Source of the DNA: Alphaproteobacteria bacterium
Lineage (GTDB): Bacteria > Pseudomonadota > Alphaproteobacteria > Reyranellales > Reyranellaceae
Reading direction: 5' to 3'
NCBI GenBank assembly: GCA_016869975.1
Contig: VGCZ01000024.1
Location: 1-64,000, forward strand
Length of the DNA stretch: 64,000 bases
Each line of letters starts with the position of its first letter. Position 1 is the stretch's first letter. Shown here in pieces: positions 33,104 through 41,390 of the stretch. The position numbers were made by a program, and so were the translations under genes. The notes under the pieces are model-generated. The model saw nothing but the letters and a program-made list of their open reading frames with translations. It had not been told where the DNA came from and did no database searches.

Positions 33104-34167
33104 TGGCCGCCGTAGCCGCGGTCTTCGGCCTTCAGCCGGCCTTCCTCGATGGCGTGGCAAGCCACCAAGCCGCCCTCGATCGGGATCGTCGCCGGTCTCT
33201 CGCGCTTGCAGCGGTCGTTGGCGAAGGGACAGCGCGGATGGAAGGCGCAACCCGATGGCGGATTGATCGGGCTGGGCACCTCGCCTGCCACCGGCGCGCG
33301 CTGGCGGCCGGTCATGTCGAGGTCGGGAATCGTGTCCAGCAGCATGCGCGTGTAGGGATGCTTCGGCCGCCGGAACAGCGTGTCGGTGTCGGCGACCTCG
33401 ACCAGACGGCCGAGATACATCACGCCCACCCGCGTGCTGATGTGATAGACGACCGCGAGATTGTGGCTGATGAACAGATAGGTCAGCCCGTGCTCGCGCT
33501 GCAGCTCCATCATCAGGTTGAGGATCTGCGCCTGCACCGAGACATCGAGCGCCGAGGTCGGCTCGTCGCACACCAGGAACTCAGGCCGGCTGGCGAGCGC
33601 ACGAGCGATCGAGATGCGTTGGCGCTGGCCACCGGAGAACTCGTGTGGATACTTCGATCCATCGGCCGGCGTCAGCTTGACCTGCCGCAGCAGATCGTCG
33701 ACGCGCTGACGGACCTCGGTCGTGGAGCTCGCCAGCTTGAAGGCGCGAATCGGCTCGGCGATGATATCGAACACGCGCCAGCGCGGATTGAGGCTGGCGA
33801 ACGGGTCCTGGAAGATCATCTGCATGCGTCGGCGGATCGCCGACATCTCCACACGGCCGCGTCTGGCGGCCATGTCGTTGCCGTCGAACTCGATCGCGCC
33901 GTCGGTCGGCGGATAGAGGCCGACGACGAGGCGCGCCACCGTCGACTTGCCGCAACCGGACTCGCCCACCAGCGAAAAGGTCTCACCCTTGCGGATCTCG
34001 ATATCGATGCCCGCGACGGCCTGCACGATGGCGCGCGGCTTGCGCTCCAGGACACGCGCCAGCCATGGCGGCGAGACGTCGAAATAGCGCTTGAGCGCCG
34101 AAAGCCGCACCAGCGGCTTGCCGCCGGAAGCCGGCGGGCGACTCACCGCGACGCCCGTATCAGGCAT
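33100..34167 (-). CDS. peptide ABC transporter ATP-binding protein, OppF/DppF-like
   Basis: 355 residues from the ATG at 34167, overlapping the OppD-like stop by 8 bp. Walker A GESGCGKSTVAR, signature FSGGQRQRISIARALA, Walker B FLVCDEPTSALDV. The C-terminal oligopeptide/dipeptide extension contains HPRCPFANDRC, typical of OppF/DppF ATPases and proposed to hold an Fe-S cluster in some homologues. Energises peptide import at the inner membrane. Last gene of the five-gene operon oppA-B-C-D-F. Confidence 0.93.
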   Translation of the reverse strand: MPDTGVAVSRPPASGGKPLVRLSALKRYFDVSPPWLARVLERKPRAIVQAVAGIDIEIRKGETFSLVGESGCGKSTVARLVVGLYPPTDGAIEFDGNDMAARRGRVEMSAIRRRMQMIFQDPFASLNPRWRVFDIIAEPIRAFKLASSTTEVRQRVDDLLRQVKLTPADGSKYPHEFSGGQRQRISIARALASRPEFLVCDEPTSALDVSVQAQILNLMMELQREHGLTYLFISHNLAVVYHISTRVGVMYLGRLVEVADTDTLFRRPKHPYTRMLLDTIPDLDMTGRQRAPVAGEVPSPINPPSGCAFHPRCPFANDRCKRERPATIPIEGGLVACHAIEEGRLKAEDRGYGGH

Positions 34168-35182
34168 TGGCCGTCTCCCTCGCCAAGGCCGGCCCGACAC
34201 CCTGGCTGTGGTAGAGCCAGCACGCCGCGCGGGTCACCCCGGCCGGCATCAGGTCGGGCCTTTCGGCCGTGCAGCGCTGTCCCGCATCGGGGCAGCGCGG
34301 GTTGAAGGCGCAGCCCCGGGGGATCGCCGTCAACCGCGGCATGGCGCCATCGATCTGCGTCAGCCGTTCGGTGCGCACCCCGAGGCTGGGGATCGAGCCC
34401 ATCAGGCCGCGCGTATAAGGATGGCTGGCGTTCTTCACGACGTCGCGCACCGGCCCGATCTCGGCCAGCCGGCCGGCGTACATGACAGCGACCCGATCGG
34501 CGGTCTCGGCGATCACGCCCATGTCGTGCGTCACCAGCATCACCGCCGTGCCGTGTTCGCGGCACAGCCGCTTGAGCAGCGCGATGATCTGCGCCTGGAT
34601 CGACACGTCGAGAGCCGTCGTCGGCTCGTCGGCGACGATCAGGCGCGGATTGGCGCACAGCGCCAAGGCGATCACGACGCGCTGGCGCATGCCGCCGGAG
34701 AACTGGTGCGGATAGTGATCGACGCGGGTCTCGGCGCCGGGAATACCGACCTCCTTCAGGAGGTCGATGGCCCGCTGGCGCGCGTCGGCGGCCGACAGCG
34801 GCAAATGCGTCTGGATCGTCTCGACCAGCTGCCGGCCGATCGAATAGAGCGGGTTGAGGCTGGTCAGCGGGTCCTGGAAGATCGCGCCGATGCGCGCGCC
34901 GCGGATGCGTCGCATGCGCTCGTATGGCAGATTATCGATACGCTCGCCCTCGAGCACGACCTCGCCGCCGGCGATGCGTCCGGGCGGTTCGAGCAGGCCG
35001 ATGATCGCCGCGCCGGTCAGCGACTTGCCGGCGCCCGACTCGCCCACCACGCCCAGCACCTCGCCGGGCGAGATCGAGAACGAGACGTCATCGACCGCGA
35101 CCAGCGTGCCGCGCCGCGTCGGGAACTCGACGCGAAGGTTGCGCACTTCGAGCAATGGTGCCTGGTTGGAACCGGGGATCAT
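34160..35182 (-). CDS. peptide ABC transporter ATP-binding protein, OppD/DppD-like
   Basis: 340 residues. Walker A GESGAGKS at about 47-54, signature FSGGMRQRVVIALALC, Walker B LIVADEPTTALDV, and the C-terminal oligopeptide-transporter extension FNPRCPDAGQRC. Pairs with the OppF-like ATPase, whose start overlaps its end. The start at 35182 lies 10 bp downstream of the oppC-like gene stop. Confidence 0.93.
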   Translation of the reverse strand: MIPGSNQAPLLEVRNLRVEFPTRRGTLVAVDDVSFSISPGEVLGVVGESGAGKSLTGAAIIGLLEPPGRIAGGEVVLEGERIDNLPYERMRRIRGARIGAIFQDPLTSLNPLYSIGRQLVETIQTHLPLSAADARQRAIDLLKEVGIPGAETRVDHYPHQFSGGMRQRVVIALALCANPRLIVADEPTTALDVSIQAQIIALLKRLCREHGTAVMLVTHDMGVIAETADRVAVMYAGRLAEIGPVRDVVKNASHPYTRGLMGSIPSLGVRTERLTQIDGAMPRLTAIPRGCAFNPRCPDAGQRCTAERPDLMPAGVTRAACWLYHSQGVGPALARETANA

Positions 35183-35192
35183 GCGCGCGACC

Positions 35193-36110
35193 TCATCGCA
35201 GCTTGGGATTGAGGGCGTCGCGCAACCAGTCGCCCAGCAAGTTCACGGCCAGCACGAGGGCCGCCAGCGTCAGGCCGGGGAAGATGGTGATCCACCATTC
35301 GCCGGAGTTCAGGTACTCATTGCCGATGCGGATCAGGGTACCCAGCGACGGCTGCGTCGAGGGCAGGCCGACACCCAGGAACGACAGGGTCGCCTCGGTG
35401 ATGATCGCCAAGCCGAGATTGATCGTGGCGATCACCAGCACCGGCCCCATCACGTTGGGCAGCACGTGGCGGAACATGATCAGCCAGCGCGGCAGGCCGA
35501 TGACGCGCGCGGCCTGCACGTACTCCTTGTTGCGCTCGACCATGACCGAGCCGCGCACGGTGCGCGCGTACTGCACCCAGAAGGCCAGCGAGATCGAGGC
35601 GACGATGACGAAGACCGCGATCTCCTCGTGGCGCTTGACCGAGATGACGCCGCGCACCACGCCGTCGATCAGCAGCGCGATCAGAATCGCCGGGAAGGTG
35701 AGCTGCACGTCGGCGATACGCATGATGATCGCGTCGAGCGTGCCGCCGACATAGCCCGCGACCAGGCCCAGGCCGATACCGAGGATCATCGAGAAGAAGA
35801 CGACGGCCAAGCCGACCTCGAGCGACAGGCGCGTGCCGTAGAGGATCGCCGAATAGAGGTCTCGACCCTGATCGTCGCTGCCCATCGGAAAGCTCCACTC
35901 GCCGCCGAAGAACATCGGCGGGCGCATGGCGTCGCTGAGGTTGAGGTTGGCTGGATCGAAGGGATTCTGCAGGGCGATCAGCGGCGCGAGGAAAGCGGCC
36001 AGGACGATGAAGAGCGTGACCGCCGCCGCGGCCATGGTCATCGGCGAGGCGCGGAAGCTGTGCCAGATATCGCTGTCGGCGGCGCGCCGGAAGCTGTCGA
36101 TGAGCGCCAT
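35193..36110 (-). CDS. peptide ABC transporter permease, OppC/DppC-like
   Basis: 305 residues from the ATG at 36110, in a TGATG overlap with the OppB-like stop. Six TM spans, an N-terminal cytoplasmic segment before TM1, and the permease EAA motif near ARVIGLPRWLIMFRHVLPNV. The periplasmic loop with MGSDDQGRDLYSAILYGTR is typical of DppC/OppC. Forms the channel with the OppB-like subunit. Confidence 0.93.
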   Translation of the reverse strand: MALIDSFRRAADSDIWHSFRASPMTMAAAAVTLFIVLAAFLAPLIALQNPFDPANLNLSDAMRPPMFFGGEWSFPMGSDDQGRDLYSAILYGTRLSLEVGLAVVFFSMILGIGLGLVAGYVGGTLDAIIMRIADVQLTFPAILIALLIDGVVRGVISVKRHEEIAVFVIVASISLAFWVQYARTVRGSVMVERNKEYVQAARVIGLPRWLIMFRHVLPNVMGPVLVIATINLGLAIITEATLSFLGVGLPSTQPSLGTLIRIGNEYLNSGEWWITIFPGLTLAALVLAVNLLGDWLRDALNPKLR

Positions 36111-37099
36111 CAGTGCCTCCCAGCGGCGGCCGCGCCCATGCCGCGCAGCCGCGGATCGACCACGAAATACAGCAGGTCGACGATCATGTTGATGACCACG
36201 AAGAAGAAGCTGACCAGCAGCAGGTAGGCCGCCATGACGGGTATGTCGCCGAACTGCACCGACTGGACGAAGAGCTGCCCCATGCCCGGCCAGGCGAAGA
36301 CCGTCTCGGTGACGATGGCGAAGGCGATGATGGCGCCCAGCTGCAGGCCGGTGATGGTGATGACCGGCACCAAGGTGTTCTTGAGCGCGTGGCCGAAATT
36401 GATGGCACGGTTCGACAGGCCGCGGGCGCGCGCGAACTTGATGTAGTCGGTGCGCATCACCTCCAGCATCTCCGAGCGCACCAGCCGCATGATCAGGGTG
36501 AGCTGGAACAGGCCGAGCGTGATCGACGGCAGGATCAGCGCCTTGAGCCCCGACCAGGTGAAGAAGCCCGAGGTCCACCAGCCGAACTTCACCGTGTCGC
36601 CGCGACCGAACGAGGGCAGGACGTTGAGAATCACGGCGAAGAACAGGATCAGCATGATGCCGATCAGGAAGGTCGGCAGCGATATGCCGATCAGCGATAC
36701 CGCCTGCAGCGCCCGGCTCGTCCAATGTCGCGGATAGAGTCCGGTATAGACGCCAAGCGGCACGCCGAGGCCGACAGCGAAGATCGCGGCGCAGAGCGAC
36801 AGCTCCAGCGTCGCCGGCAGGCGCTCGAGGATCAGCCTGCCGACCGGGTCGGACGTGCGATAGCTCAGCCCGAAGCGCCCGCTCGCCGCGTTGCCGATGA
36901 AGCGCGCGAACTGCAGCGGCGGCGAATCGTCCAGCCCGAGCTTGCGGCGCAGTTCCTCGCGATCCTCCATCGAGGTGTCCTGGCCGACCATGGCGTTGAT
37001 CGGGTCACCGATATAGGTGAACAGCGAGAAGGCGATGAAGCCCACGGCCAGCAGAACGCCGACCGCCTGGGCGAGCCGTCGCAGAATGAACGCGATCAT
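36110..37099 (-). CDS. peptide ABC transporter permease, OppB/DppB-like
   Basis: 329 residues. TM1 starts within RRLAQAVGVLLAVGFIAFSL; the EAA loop reads TDYIKFARARGLSNRAINFG; the C-terminus has FVVDPRLRGMG, the classic DppB/OppB ending. First permease gene after the binding-protein gene, from which it is separated by a strong stem-loop at 37125-37165. Confidence 0.93.
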   Translation of the reverse strand: MIAFILRRLAQAVGVLLAVGFIAFSLFTYIGDPINAMVGQDTSMEDREELRRKLGLDDSPPLQFARFIGNAASGRFGLSYRTSDPVGRLILERLPATLELSLCAAIFAVGLGVPLGVYTGLYPRHWTSRALQAVSLIGISLPTFLIGIMLILFFAVILNVLPSFGRGDTVKFGWWTSGFFTWSGLKALILPSITLGLFQLTLIMRLVRSEMLEVMRTDYIKFARARGLSNRAINFGHALKNTLVPVITITGLQLGAIIAFAIVTETVFAWPGMGQLFVQSVQFGDIPVMAAYLLLVSFFFVVINMIVDLLYFVVDPRLRGMGAAAAGRH

Positions 37100-37124
37100 G
37101 GGGCTCGATGTAGCATGAATCGAA

Positions 37125-37165
37125 CCGCCCCCGCACCAGCCCTTGGCGGGCCGATGCGGGGGCGG
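37125..37165 (-). terminator. intercistronic stem-loop between oppA-like and oppB-like genes
   Basis: Arms CCGCCCCCGCA (37125-37135) and TGCGGGGGCGG (37155-37165), perfect 11 bp with a 19-nt loop, in the only sizeable gap of the peptide-transporter operon. Such structures commonly protect the binding-protein mRNA from 3' decay and attenuate the permease genes. Role is inferred by analogy. Confidence 0.55.
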
Positions 37166-37182
37166 GCTTAAGGTCGCTTAGC

Positions 37183-38808
37183 CTACTTCAGCGTCACGAA
37201 GCGCAGCGGGAAGCGGTTGTCCGCAGGCTGGTGCAGGCTGACGTTCTTGCGCGCCGCCCATACCACCGCCTGCTGGTGCAGCGGGATATAGGCGTAATCC
37301 TGGGTGTAGAGCTTGGTGGCTTCCAGGATCATTGCGTTGCGCTTGGCGACGTCGGTCTCGGCCTCCATCTTGTCGGCCAGTTCATCGACCGCCTTGTTCG
37401 AGTAACCGCTGACGTTGAACTGACCCTTCTTGCTCGCGGCGCTGGGCGTCTGGATCAGCGCCTCGAAGACGTTGTGCACGTCGTAGGTCGCGGCCGGCGA
37501 CCAGCCCAGCATGTAGAAGCTGGTCTCGCCCGGCTTGAAATCGCTCTTGCGCAGGATCTTGGTGAAGTACTTGCTGCGCGTCTGCGCCAGCAGGTTCACT
37601 TTGATACCGATGCGCGCCAGCATGCCGACGACCGCCTGGCAGATCTTCTCGTCGTTGACGTAGCGATCGTTCGGGCAATCGAAGCCGACCTCGAAGCCCT
37701 GCGGATAGCCGGCGTCGGCCAGCAGCTTCTTGGCCTCCTCGGGCTTCAGCAAAGTCGGCCGCTTGTCGAGCTCCTTGACGTAGCCGTTGATGCCCGGCGC
37801 GACCATCAGCGCGGTCGGGAAGGACTGGCCGCGCATGACCGTGCGCTTGATCGCCTCGACGTCGATCGAGCGGTAGAAGGCCTCACGCACCCGCTTGTCC
37901 TTGAACGGGTTCTTGCCCTTGATGTTCGACTCCAGCAGCTCGTCGCGCTCCTGATCGAAGCCGAGATAGACGACGCGCGTCTCGGGTCCCTCGATGACGT
38001 TGATGTTGGCGTCGCGCTTGAGATTGTCGGTGTCCTGCGGCGGCACCTCGTACATCATATCGATGTCGCCGGCCTTCAGCGCGGCCACGCGCGTGGCGGC
38101 GTTGGCGACCGGCGTGAAGATGACCTCGGTGAGGTTGTGGGTCGGCTTGTCCCACCAGTTCGGGTTCTTCACGAGGATGGTCTTCTCGCCCGCCTTGCGC
38201 TCGCGCAGGACGAAGGCGCCCGTGCCCATGGCGTTGCGGGTGGCGAAGTTCTCCTCGTTCTTGGTCGCGTCCGAGGCTACCTGGGCGTTGTTCTTCTCCG
38301 CCCAGGCCTTGGACATGATCAGGATCGCCGCCCATTTCGAGGCGAGCAGCGGATCGGGATACTTGGTCTCGACCTCGACGCGGAAATCGCCGGCCTTGCG
38401 AATCTCCTTCACCGAGGCGAAGTACGCCTTCATGTTGGAGCCGCCGCTGTTGGCGCGGTTGAGCGAGAACACGACGTCGTCGGCGGTGAACGGCGTGCCG
38501 TCGTGGAACTTCACGCCCTGGCGCAGGTCGAAGAACCACACCGTCGGCGAGCTCTGGCCCCACTTCACCGCCAGCGCCGCCTCGAGACCAAGCTTCTGGT
38601 CGCGCCGCACCAGCGGCTCGTAGATGTTCTCGAGGAAGGCCAGCAGGAAGGTCTCGTTGCGATAATACGGGTCCATCGAGCTGACATCGCCCGCGTTCGC
38701 CCACTTGAACGTCTTGGCCGAAGCCTGCGACACCGGCGCAATGGCCAGCGCCCCCGCCAACGCGAACGCCGCCGCGCTCGCGAGGCCCCATCGCGAAATC
38801 TTAGCCAT
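37183..38808 (-). CDS. peptide ABC transporter substrate-binding protein
   Basis: 541 residues with a Sec signal peptide (SAAAFALAGALAIAPVSQASA, cleavage after ASA about residue 31). SBP_bac_5 family: SSMDPYYRNETF, FDLRQGVKFHDGTPFTADDV and DPLLASKWAAIL are family blocks. Periplasmic receptor for peptides or similar solutes (nickel, opines or glutathione are used by some homologues). GGGAG six bases before the ATG fixes the start. First gene of the operon. Confidence 0.93.
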   Translation of the reverse strand: MAKISRWGLASAAAFALAGALAIAPVSQASAKTFKWANAGDVSSMDPYYRNETFLLAFLENIYEPLVRRDQKLGLEAALAVKWGQSSPTVWFFDLRQGVKFHDGTPFTADDVVFSLNRANSGGSNMKAYFASVKEIRKAGDFRVEVETKYPDPLLASKWAAILIMSKAWAEKNNAQVASDATKNEENFATRNAMGTGAFVLRERKAGEKTILVKNPNWWDKPTHNLTEVIFTPVANAATRVAALKAGDIDMMYEVPPQDTDNLKRDANINVIEGPETRVVYLGFDQERDELLESNIKGKNPFKDKRVREAFYRSIDVEAIKRTVMRGQSFPTALMVAPGINGYVKELDKRPTLLKPEEAKKLLADAGYPQGFEVGFDCPNDRYVNDEKICQAVVGMLARIGIKVNLLAQTRSKYFTKILRKSDFKPGETSFYMLGWSPAATYDVHNVFEALIQTPSAASKKGQFNVSGYSNKAVDELADKMEAETDVAKRNAMILEATKLYTQDYAYIPLHQQAVVWAARKNVSLHQPADNRFPLRFVTLK

Positions 38809-38970
38809 AGAAAGCTCCCTCTCTTGCTTGCCGGGTCAGCGGATTCACACCCCTGTACGCTCGCCGGCCGCCACTTGTGCTGCGCACCATACAATCAAAG
38901 CCGGGTCAATTTCACGTCAGAACGTCATAGGGTGGTCTGCTGGTTTTTTCGCGAAGTTTTCACGAAACAG

Positions 38971-38999
38971 TTGATTGTGCCGCCGTAGGGGTGTGTAAA
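38971..38999 (+). promoter_or_regulatory. possible promoter for the Flp pilin region
   Basis: TTGATT (38971-38976), a 17-bp spacer and TGTAAA (38994-38999) in the AT-rich gap between the divergent peptide-binding-protein gene and the Flp region. The match to a housekeeping promoter is partial (4 of 6 at -10). The 244-bp gap 38809-39052 holds nothing else that I can assign. Confidence 0.25.
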
Positions 39000-39052
39000 T
39001 GGTTTGTCAGATTGAAATCATTTAAGTAATTGATTTTGTGGGAATTATTTCC

Positions 39053-39220
39053 ATGACCTCCATTGATCGCGTCGCCCGGGCCTGTGTGGTCGCTGATCGC
39101 GAATTCCTCTTCGTCAACGCCTTGGTGGGCGTCACGGCGGCCGCCGCAGCCGGATTGCTTGTTCACTATGGGTCGTTTGCCCGCGCGCTGGCCGCCCTCG
39201 GCCTGTCGCCAGCGATCTGA
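39053..39220 (+). CDS. possible 55-residue hydrophobic protein upstream of Flp pilin
   Basis: Starts at the ATG at 39053 (MTSIDRVARA) with a GGGA about 10 bases upstream, and ends in a TGATGG overlap with a candidate Flp-gene start. One hydrophobic segment, LVGVTAAAAAGLLVHYG, is a plausible TM helix. I recognise no family. It may be a small membrane protein cotranscribed with the pilin or a translated leader. Being short and without homology evidence, it is uncertain. Confidence 0.4.
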   Translation: MTSIDRVARACVVADREFLFVNALVGVTAAAAAGLLVHYGSFARALAALGLSPAI

Positions 39221-39231
39221 TGGAGCGTACC

Positions 39232-39408
39232 ATGCCGAACAAGCTCCGCGCGTTCTCCGCCGATCTCCTCCGCGACGAATCCGGCACCGTCGTCATCGAG
39301 TACACGTTGCTTGCCTCGCTCATCGCCATGGGCATCTTGACCGCGACCCAGCTGCTGACCACGAGCATCGACACGATGTTCATCAACCTGTCCAACAAGT
39401 TCTCGTAG
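39232..39408 (+). CDS. Flp-type type IVb pilin
   Basis: 58 residues from the ATG at 39232, which has GGAG six bases upstream; an in-frame ATG at 39220 would add four residues. Prepilin leader followed by the Flp cleavage motif G|TVVIEY: Gly18 at -1 and Glu-Tyr at +5/+6, then a hydrophobic helix LLASLIAMGILTATQLLTT. Flp pilins are processed by TadV/CpaA and assembled by the Tad machinery for tight surface adhesion. No tad/cpa genes are in the window, so this is an orphan copy. Confidence 0.88.
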   Translation: MPNKLRAFSADLLRDESGTVVIEYTLLASLIAMGILTATQLLTTSIDTMFINLSNKFS

Positions 39409-39501
39409 TCGGGACCGCGGCCCGGCGATCGGGGGCCGCATGGACAGCGTCGCGGGGGCGACGCTACAGTGCGCCGCGACGGTACGTCCGGAGGGCCCCC
39501 C

Positions 39502-40905
39502 ATGAACCAGATCACGCGCTCGCTGCGCGGCAATTCCAACGCCGCCCGCGACATCGCCTCCCACCTGCATCCCTATACGAATTTCAAGAAGCACGAGAGC
39601 GAAGGCCCGCTGACGATCGTGCGCGGCCGCGGCGTGCACGTCATCGACGATGACGGCAAGGAGTACATCGAGGGCATGGCCGGCCTGTGGTCGGCCGCGC
39701 TGGGCTTCGATAACGAGCGTCTCGCCAAGGTCGCCTACGAACAGCTGCGCCAGCTGCCATTCTATCATTCGTTCAACCACCGCAGCCACGAGCCGGCGAT
39801 CAATCTCGCCGAGAAGCTGCTCGAGATGGCGCCGGTGCCGATGTCGAAGGTGTTCTTCGCCAATTCCGGCTCGGAGGCGAACGACAGCGTCATCAAGATG
39901 GTCTGGTACATGAACAATGCGCTGGGCCGGCCGCAGAAGAAGAAGATCATCAGCCGGATCAAGGGCTATCACGGGGTCACCGTGGCCGCAGCCAGCCTTA
40001 CCGGCCTGCCGACCAACCACAAATCGTTCGACCTGCCGATCGCCGGCATCCTTCACACCAGCTGCCCGCACCACTACCGCTTCGCCAAGGATGGCGAGAC
40101 CGAGGAGCAGTTCGCGACGCGCTGCGCGGAGGAATTGGAGGCGCTGATCCTGAAGGAAGGCCCTGAGACCGTCGCGGCGATGATCTGCGAGCCGGTGATG
40201 GGCGCCGGCGGCGTGATCGTGCCGCCTAAGGGCTACTACCAGAAGATCCAGGCCGTGCTGAAGAAGTACGACGTGCTGCTGGTCGCCGACGAGGTGATCT
40301 GCGGCTTTGGCCGCACGGGCAATGTCTGGGGCAGCCAGACCATGGGCCTGCAACCCGACATCCTGAGCTGCGCCAAGGCGCTGTCGGCCTCTTTCCTGCC
40401 GATCTCGGCGGTGATGGTGAACGAGCGCGTCTACCAGGCGCTGATGACCGAGAGCGACAAGATCGGCGTGTGGGGCCACGGCTTCACCTACTCCGGCCAT
40501 CCGGTCGCCGCCGCCGTCGCGCTCGAGGCGCAGAAGATCTACGAGGAGACCGACTTGTTCGGTCATGCCGCGCGTCTGGCGCCACATTTCCAGGCTCGCC
40601 TGCGCTCGTTCCAGGATCACCCGCTGACCGGCGAGACCATGGGCGTGGGCCTGGTGGGCGCCATCGAAGTGGTGACCGACAAGAAGACCAAAGCGCCCTT
40701 CGAGCCGGCCGGCGCCGCGGGCAACAAGATCGCCAAGCACGCGATGGCGGCGGGGCTGATCGTGCGCAATATGGCCGATCGCATCGCCATCTGTCCGCCG
40801 CTGGTGATCACCCAGAGCGAGACGGACGAACTCTTCAACCGACTGCGCAAGGCCTTCGATGCGGCGCTCGCCGAGATGCGCGCCGACGGCAGCTTCAAGG
40901 GCTGA
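39502..40905 (+). CDS. class III aminotransferase (omega-amino acid/amine:pyruvate type)
   Basis: 467 residues from the ATG at 39502 (GGAGGG upstream). Fold-type I PLP enzyme: NSGSEANDSVIKMVWYMNN, GYHGVTVAAASLTG, VADEVICGFGRTG and the Schiff-base Lys in LSCAKALSASFLPISAVMV. The pattern resembles beta-alanine/putrescine/taurine:pyruvate aminotransferases. Substrate not decided by sequence; amine or omega-amino acid catabolism is likely. A palindromic element follows the stop. Confidence 0.92.
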   Translation: MNQITRSLRGNSNAARDIASHLHPYTNFKKHESEGPLTIVRGRGVHVIDDDGKEYIEGMAGLWSAALGFDNERLAKVAYEQLRQLPFYHSFNHRSHEPAINLAEKLLEMAPVPMSKVFFANSGSEANDSVIKMVWYMNNALGRPQKKKIISRIKGYHGVTVAAASLTGLPTNHKSFDLPIAGILHTSCPHHYRFAKDGETEEQFATRCAEELEALILKEGPETVAAMICEPVMGAGGVIVPPKGYYQKIQAVLKKYDVLLVADEVICGFGRTGNVWGSQTMGLQPDILSCAKALSASFLPISAVMVNERVYQALMTESDKIGVWGHGFTYSGHPVAAAVALEAQKIYEETDLFGHAARLAPHFQARLRSFQDHPLTGETMGVGLVGAIEVVTDKKTKAPFEPAGAAGNKIAKHAMAAGLIVRNMADRIAICPPLVITQSETDELFNRLRKAFDAALAEMRADGSFKG

Positions 40906-40930
40906 TATCGAGGTGGCCGCTTCGCCTCAC

Positions 40931-41066
40931 GTTACCTTCTCCCGGAGGGGGAAGGTGGCGGCGCGAAGAGCCGACGAATGGGGGATGTTGAAGACGGACT
41001 CCTGCGTTCGCCGTCGACATCCGCCTTCCGCCCTTCGGGCACCTTCCCCCTCCGGGGGGAGGTAAC
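40931..41066. repeat. long palindromic element between aminotransferase and small membrane protein genes
   Basis: 27-nt arms at 40931-40957 and 41040-41066 (outer ends GTTACCTTCTCCC / GGGGGGAGGTAAC) matching at 25 of 27 positions, with about 80 bp between. The right arm ends in GGGGGGAGGTAAC immediately before the TTG/GTG start of the next gene and so supplies its Shine-Dalgarno sequence. Confidence 0.75.
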
Positions 41067-41390
41067 TTGGTGGCAGCGACCGACATCGGGGCGATCTCGC
41101 GCCGTCTTAGGCTGCGCGCCATCTGGGCCTGGACCTTCTTCGCATCGGCCGTTCCCGCCGTCATCGTCGGTCAGGGCTTCGTCGGCAGCAGCGAGCGGCT
41201 GCGCGACGTCGGCGCCGTCATGGCGCTGATCTTCTGGCTGTTCGGCATGATTCCCGCGATCGCCGCGACCATCGGCGCCTTCCGCCATTGGGACGCGCTG
41301 CCCGACCGGATCCGCTTGCTCGCTGTCTCGCCCGTGCTGGCGGTCTCGTTCAGCTTCTCGCTCGGCCTGCTCGCGCTCGTGTTCGCCTGA
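41067..41390 (+). CDS. small membrane protein of unknown function
   Basis: 107 residues from TTG at 41067, or GTG at 41070; there is no ATG upstream of residue 52. Three or four hydrophobic segments: AIWAWTFFASAVPAVIVGQG, VMALIFWLFGMIPAIAATIG and LLAVSPVLAVSFSFSLGLLA. I recognise no family. The strong GGGGGGAGG ribosome-binding site comes from the arm of the upstream palindrome. The 3' end overlaps the convergent LysR gene by 41 bp. Confidence 0.65.
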   Translation: MVAATDIGAISRRLRLRAIWAWTFFASAVPAVIVGQGFVGSSERLRDVGAVMALIFWLFGMIPAIAATIGAFRHWDALPDRIRLLAVSPVLAVSFSFSLGLLALVFA

